The position numbers were made by a program, and so were the translations under genes. Source: Bacteroidia bacterium (GTDB taxonomy: Bacteria; Bacteroidota; Bacteroidia; SpSt-205). From it: DNA of 42,155 nucleotides. Positions 37,001 through 42,155 of the stretch are shown one piece after another; the stretch's first letter is position 1; every line of letters starts with the position of its first letter. The stretch lies in the NCBI GenBank assembly GCA_026003235.1, contig BPGW01000004.1:146665-188819 (forward strand). The letters run 5' to 3'. The notes under the pieces are model-generated. The model had not been told where the DNA came from. It made no database searches and was given only the letters and a program-made list of their open reading frames with translations.

Positions 37001-40000
37001 AATACCGAGTATCGCACAAGGCCGGGGGATCCTCTGGGGCCGTATGGGCGGCCGGGTAGCACGGACTGGATTTTCTGTACCACGGACGCTTTTGCCTCCG
37101 ATCCCGTCAACAACTGTCCGGTAGGGGGGTGTGAATACCGATCCGCCTTCGGATAATCCCCCGACGGTGCTCCCTGACCGGCGTCGTAACCTGTGGTACA
37201 CTTTCGTAGCGGGGGGCAATGTACGGGTGCACGTGAGCGTGTATCCGCAGACGCCGGGTACAGGCTGGCAACCCGCTTTCGCCGTATACGAGAGCGACGA
37301 CCCCCCAGGTGCTTTTCCTGGAAGCGTAGACTCTACCGTAGCCAGTGGCCTGACTCTGATGGCTTCGTCTCAGGGGTGGTGGTGGTGCTGTGACCAGTAC
37401 CAAACGATTAGCTTCCAGCGAGATGGCTGTAAGCCCCCTAAACGATATTATGTGGTAGTCTATCGGAACACCTGCGGCAAGGAGCCCAACATTCAAGTAG
37501 AGGTGGGGGTACGGCTGGAGCCCCTGCCGGGCGGCGGAGTCAACTATGACCACTACTCCGAAGCCAATGTGATTACGGGCAACCCTACCCTTCAGTGCGA
37601 CCAGCCTTATACATGGACGGCCTTGCCCGCGGGCACTTACACGGGCTGTCAAGGAGACCTCACCTGCGCCACGAAAGACCCCACGGATCAGAACACGTGC
37701 GGTAATCGCACTATCTGGTATGCCTTTGAGTCGGCTATTACAGGGTACATCTATCTCAACTACGATCGGCCGGGTGCTTCGCCGCCGGACAATTTCCGGT
37801 ATAACCCCGATGATATTCAGCTGTATTACCAGGTGGTGCCGGGAGACTCCTCCAGCACAGGGCTGGTACGAGTGCCTCTTACAGCTGTATGGGCTACGCA
37901 CCCCGACTTAGGCTATCGGTATTGGGGGCGAGGGTGTATCCGTCCTGGCCGGTACTACTTGATGTTGACCGGCTGTAACCATCTGGGGCTGGTGGTCCCG
38001 CGCATTTGGCTGCAAGAGCACATCGGAGACCATTGCTACGACTCGCTCACCATCAGCGTAAGTGCGGCAGGTGGACCCTACTCGGCTAATCTCTTCATTG
38101 ACTGCTTCACGATAGGGGAAGGGGCAGGAGAACAGGACACAATCATGGCCTGCTTCGGTACGCCCGTGGGTAAGAAATCCGCCTGGGTGCTTGTACAGAA
38201 CCTCACCCCCGACACCATGGACTTTGATGTGCAGATCGTGGAGAACACCACAGCGCTTGGTAGCCAGGTGTTGTATCGGGTGCTAACAGGGAACTGCTTG
38301 ACCATGAACCAGGAAGAATGCGTGGCCGAAGGCACCTACGTAACCCTGCACCTGAAATGCCGCCCACCCTTCAAGAGCTTTTGGATTCAGATTGTCATGC
38401 CCGATTGGGCGACGGGGGATATCACCGTAAATGTCACCGCTAATCCTATTACGCAGACTTGTATTCCTCCTGATCCGGAGCGCCCCCGAGCTAACTTTGA
38501 CTTTATAGGCACCTGTTTAGGCCAGACTACGCAGTTCTTGAATTATTCTTCTGTGGGTCCGGGTATCTCGTACTACTGGAACTTTGGGGATGGGGCTACT
38601 TCTACCCTCTTTCAGCCGCAACACACCTATGCAGCGGCCGATACCTACCTGGTGTGCTTAGGGGTCGGCAACGGGAGCCAATCAGATACCGCCTGCCGCT
38701 GGGTTATCATTTATCCTAATCCGGGGGTGAGTGTGGGGATGTCCCCTACCTCGCCTGTAAACTTGGGGGTACCGATTACTTTCTCGCCGACTTATGTGGA
38801 TACCGTGGTCGGTACAGGCCCTACGATATACTGGAACTTCTGCGCAGGCGGGGGAAGTTGTGGGGCTTCGCAGGTGGATTACATTGGGCCGGTGCCGCCC
38901 CCTGTATGGTATACCATCCCAGGTCCTAAGCGGGTCTGTGTGACGGTCGTGAATGGAACGGGGTGCGATAGCACCTTCTGTATAGATTTTGAGGTCATCT
39001 GGCCGCCTCGTCCCGGAGGGCCGTACGATGGCGCAGCGACAGCTTATGTAACAAGCACCTGCCCTCGGCCTGCCTATGCGGGGGGGCCGTATGATGGGGC
39101 AGCTACGCAGGTTCTTTCAGCTGGATGCGCGCTGCCGTATGCGGGCGGGCCGTACGATGGCGCCAGTGGTGAGGTAGTCTTAGCGAGCTGTGCGGTGGCG
39201 GTGTATCCGGGTGGGCCGTACGATGGGGCAGCTACGCAGGTGTGCTGGGTGGATGTGCGCTGCCGTATGCGGGTGGGCCGTACGATGGCGCCAGTGGTGA
39301 GGTAGTCTTAGCGAGTTGTGCGGTGGCGGTGTATCCGGTGGGCCGTACGATGGGGCAGCTACGCAGGTGGTGCTGGGTGGATGTGCGCTGCCGTACGTGG
39401 GTGGGCCGTACGATGGCGCCAGTGGTGATGTAGTCTTAGCGAGTTGTGCGGTGGCGGTGTATCCGGGTGGGCCGTACGATGGGGCAGCTACGGCTTTTTC
39501 TGGGGCGATCTGCTGGCCTATCACGGAGTACACCGGAGGACCTTACGATGGATCTGCTGTGGCTTCCCTCATCAACTGTCCTCCACCTATTCATCCGTAT
39601 GCGGGTGGGCCGTACGACGGGGCCAGTGGTGAGGTAGTCTTAGCGAGTTGTGCGGTGGCGGTGTATCCGGGTGGGCCGTACGACGGGGCAGCCACACAGG
39701 TGGTGCTGGGTGGATGCACGCTGCCGTATGCGGGTGGGCCGTACGATGGCGCCAGTGGTGAGGTAGTCTTAGCGAGCTGTGCGGTGGCGGTGTATCCTGG
39801 CGGGCCGTACGACGGGGTAGCCACACAGGTGGTGCTGGGTGGATGCACGCTGCCGTATGCGGGTGGGCCGTACGATGGCGCCAGTGGTGAGGTAGTCTTA
39901 GCAAGTTGTGCGGTGGCGGTGTATCCTGGCGGCCCGTACGATGGGTCAGCTACACAGGTGGTGCTGGGTGGATGCACGTTGCCGTATGCGGGTGGGCCGT

Positions 40001-41664
40001 ACGACGGGGCCAGTGGTGAGCTAGTCTTAGCGAGTTGTGCGGTGGCGGTGTATCCGGGTGGGCCATACGATGGGGCAGCTACGCAGGTGGTGCTGGGTGG
40101 GTGCCCCCTGCCCATTGCAGGAGGGCGTTATGATGGGTTTGCTACGGCTTACTGGGCTGCTTTTTCGGTGCGGGATACCGCGGTATGTGCCGGCTTGCCA
40201 GCCGCTCTCGTGGCGACTGCGCCTGCAAGCTGGTACGCCGTCCCATCAGGAGGGACCCCCGTCGCTACAGGAACGGCGACCTTAGCCATTCCTTCCCTTA
40301 CCCAATCCCAGCTCTACTATGTGGAAAATGGCTGCGTCAGTAATCGCGTAGAAGTGGCCGCAATCGCTGTACCTCGCCTGAATGCTAACTACTCTATCAG
40401 CGCGGGCCCTTACTGCCCCGACCAACCTGTCACTTTCACCAATCAGACGCTCGTCTCCGGATCCAGTCAGCCCAGCTTTGGGACGCTCATTACGGGCTTC
40501 GGTACGCATGGAACGGTGCCCTCTGTGGGGCGGCTTACCTTCTCTTCGGTGCAAACGGCCAACTTCGCCTACCTAACTGATGGGACGCACCAGCAGTGGC
40601 AAGCCTGGACAGCTAACAACGCTAGTGCCAGCACCCAATGGGCTATGTGGAACTACCCTATCCCCCGCAGCGTCAACCGGATTGTCTTCTGGGCCTGCCA
40701 GACCTGCGCAAGCGCCGCTCAGCGCCTCCCTCTGCGCGCCCGCCTTTATTACAACGATGGCTCGGGCTGGAAGCTGGCGAAAGTCTTCCGCTTTACCCCT
40801 GGAACCTACCTGTATGATAGTGGGGTATTTACCGAGACTCAGGTGATTTTTGCCCAGTTGTGGAAGCTGGAGTTTGATGTGAATGCGGCGAATGCACCGG
40901 CCTTTGGGGAGTTTCAGGTCTACTCCAGTTCGCCGGTGATAGGCGGTTCTGTGCAGTGGAGCTGTGATGGCGGCAGCACCTGGGCAGCCGGCAACAGCGC
41001 CTCCTGCAGCTGGTCCAGCGCAGGCACGTACACGGTGATGCAGGTCGTGTCGGCACCGGGGGCCTGCCCGGATACCGAACAGGTTTCGCTTACGGTGGAT
41101 CCCTGTGGGCCTTTGCCGGTGGTGCAGAGCGTCTTGACAGCTCGACCTGTCCCCCAAGCTCAGGTAGAATTGCGGTGGCAAGCTAATCTGCCTGCCCAGT
41201 ACGCTATTCTCCAGCGGCGCAGCGATACAGGCTGGGTGGCGATCTACCGACATCAGGTGGCCGGCACGCAGTCTTTCGTGTGGGTAGATAGCTTCCCCAG
41301 CTTCAGTCAGCCTAACCTGTACCGGGTGGTGAGCGAACACGGGCTGAGGGCGCTCGTCTACAGCAATGTAGCCGAAGCACGTTTTGAGATGGAGACGGCC
41401 TCAGAAGAGTTCGTGCGGGCTTTTCCGAATCCCCTCCAGGCCCTTCTCACGGTGCAGTTTGGCTTGTCCCAAGAACGCGAGGTGGAGATCCTCATCTATG
41501 ACATGAAGGGTTCCCAGGTAGCTTACCTGCGACCTACTCGGTATGCGGCAGGACTGCACGAGATAGTGCTCTATGCAGAGGGGTGGGCTACAGGGGTCTA
41601 TACCCTCCAGTTTGTACGGGACGGTCAGACCAAGAGCCTGAAGCTGCTGAAGATGGTGCCTTGA
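34084..41664 (+). CDS. Giant T9SS-secreted protein with eight beta domains, PKD domain and GGPYDG repeats (frame broken)
   Basis: About 2,527 codons in total, an exact multiple of three. Order: signal peptide (GWAIGGSLLLVAQ); PPANDNCTNA opening; roughly eight degenerate domains of 130-160 residues to about 38000, each ending in a Cys then PGxYTLVxxG-like strand; a PKD domain (YYWNFGDGATST, about 38570); 18 GGPYDG repeats (39009-40180); an Ig-like segment (VCAGLPAALVATAP); a lectin- or F5/8-like beta region; a fibronectin-like stretch; and a type A sorting domain (RAFPNPLQALLTV, then LIYDMKGSQVAYL, then ATGVYTLQFV). Breaks: near 36100; a G6 run at 37124-37129; and two missing G bases inside repeats near 39240 and 39335. 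It is probably a surface adhesin or matrix protein; the role is unproven. Confidence 0.78.
39009..40180 (+). repeat. 18-copy GGPYDG tandem repeat array, alternating 66- and 63-bp units
   Basis: Coding repeats beginning at 39009, 39075, 39138, 39204, 39266, 39332, 39394, 39460, 39529, 39598, 39664, 39727, 39793, 39856, 39922, 39985, 40051 and 40114. Two unit types alternate: A (22 residues, YAGGPYDGASG then EVVLASCAVAV) and B (21 residues, YPGGPYDGAAT then QVVLGGCTLP), giving a 129-bp period. The four A-B pairs from 39598 to 40113 are almost identical in DNA; the copies at 39460 and 39529 are 69 bp and divergent. The regular A and B units have one Cys at position 18. The first and last units are degenerate edges. 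Confidence 0.95.
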
Positions 41665-41760
41665 CAGGCCTAGGGCGGAGGCTGAGCGGCTGCGTACCGG
41701 GGTTGGGGGAAGAAGCGTTCGGGGGGTGGGGTGGTTTTTGGGGTGGTAGGGGAGAAAGCG

Positions 41761-41789
41761 GGGGGCCGGCGCCGCAGGCGCCGGCCCCC
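41761..41789. terminator. Perfect 13-bp G+C hairpin between convergent genes
   Basis: GGGGGCCGGCGCC (41761-41773) and its exact complement (41777-41789) around a GCA loop, in the 185-base gap between the giant T9SS gene and the ribonucleotide reductase gene. There is no strong T-run on either side (only CTTT-type runs), so it may be a bidirectional terminator or mRNA 3' stabiliser. I see nothing else in this gap. Confidence 0.5.
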
Positions 41790-41849
41790 TAGCCTTTAGC
41801 CTCCGCCCAAAAAACCCTCTAACCCAGCCTCAAAGCACCACCTGCCTAT

Positions 41850-42155
41850 TCACTGGCACGCTTCGCAGATCTCGCCTTCGCTCTCGGCATTCCATCGGCA
41901 CACCGCCCCTGAAATAGAAGTAGGTGTTTCCCAACTACCTAATACTTCTGCCCGAGACACGGTGCTCTTCTCTATCGCCGAAGCCCCCAGCGTACGCAGG
42001 TAGTAGGTCGTCTTTAGCCCAGCATGCCAGGCGTAGCGGTACATGTGGCTCAGTTCTTTCATGTCGGGCTGTGCCAGGTAAAGGTTCAGCGATTGGGATT
42101 GGTCTATCCATTTTTGGCGGTGGGCCGCCGCGTCAATTATCCGCTTCCAGGAAAT
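41850..42155 (-). CDS. Class I ribonucleotide reductase large subunit, C-terminal end
   Basis: Only the last 101 residues are in the window; the gene continues beyond 42155. The visible part has [18 protein letters not shown], then [20 protein letters not shown] and ASAIEKSTV, the highly conserved end of the catalytic (alpha) subunit barrel with the two radical-path tyrosines in TTYYLR. It finishes with CEACQ; this C-terminal Cys pair passes electrons from thioredoxin or glutaredoxin to the active site. The enzyme reduces ribonucleotides to deoxyribonucleotides with a radical-bearing beta subunit, which is not seen here. Confidence 0.93.
   Translation of the reverse strand: MSWKRIIDAAAHRQKWIDQSQSLNLYLAQPDMKELSHMYRYAWHAGLKTTYYLRTLGASAIEKSTVSRAEVLGSWETPTSISGAVCRWNAESEGEICEACQ

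Noticed and set aside
39180-40115. Long minus-strand open frames rich in SYGPP repeats
   Set aside because: They are mirror frames of the tandem coding repeat; the plus strand continues PKD, Ig-like and sorting domains in the same protein.
39009-40180. Possible CRISPR array or non-coding satellite
   Set aside because: Units are 63-69 bp without unique spacers, have coding periodicity and encode one continuous protein repeat.
1-42155. Mobile element, phage or defence island
   Set aside because: No transposase, integrase, terminal repeats, restriction or nuclease-defence genes were seen; the housekeeping genes look chromosomal.

Overview
This window looks like chromosomal DNA of an uncultured member of the Bacteroidota (or a close relative). 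Four kinds of evidence support this. First, several genes encode large secreted proteins with a type IX secretion (T9SS) sorting tail. Second, there is a TonB-dependent receptor and a PorV/PorQ-type outer-membrane protein. Third, the sugar nucleotidyltransferase, GlmM and twin-CDGSH protein are of types I associate with this phylum. Fourth, a TAnnTTTG promoter element, the hallmark of the Bacteroidota primary sigma factor, sits just before most operon-leading genes. The DNA is fairly G+C rich by eye, and the 42 kb length would fit a fosmid insert (inference only). I saw no rRNA, tRNA, CRISPR array, phage or transposase, and no gene-free stretch longer than about 200 bases.

Layout. 1-8672 (+): an operon-like run of TonB-dependent receptor (5' end outside the window), large secreted protein, PorV/PorQ-like protein, greA and a HIT-family hydrolase. 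8611-9766 (-): HD-domain phosphohydrolase. 9800-12823 (+): an AMP-forming acyl-activating enzyme resembling plant AAE17/18, a small lipoprotein, and a PduO-type cobalamin adenosyltransferase. 12979-18810 (+): secreted DUF11-rich T9SS protein of about 1,940 codons. 18895-21641 (-): DNA polymerase I. 21687-25178 (+): UbiD-family decarboxylase and bifunctional NAD(P)HX repair enzyme. 25182-26816 (-): a twin-CDGSH iron-sulfur protein and GlmM-like phosphohexomutase. 26854-27984 (+): membrane-anchored nitrilase-superfamily protein. 27971-32449 (-): sugar-phosphate nucleotidyltransferase, UbiA prenyltransferase, secreted esterase, and a helical-repeat protein. 32569-41664 (+): SUMF1-fold protein followed by a giant T9SS protein of about 2,527 codons, with eight degenerate beta domains, a PKD domain and 18 tandem GGPYDG repeats. 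41850-42155 (-): C-terminus of the class I ribonucleotide reductase large subunit.

Two themes run through the window. (1) The TAnnTTTG element usually ends only 4-8 nt before the start codon, so many mRNAs should be leaderless or nearly so. This also fixes several starts, including GTG starts. (2) About ten genes are interrupted by single-base indels, several of them demonstrably in G/C or A runs. They include polA and glmM, so sequencing error is the likeliest cause; the proteins were reconstructed across the breaks. The most unusual element is the GGPYDG array: alternating 22- and 21-residue units, each with one cysteine at the same place, in a nearly identical 129-bp DNA period.
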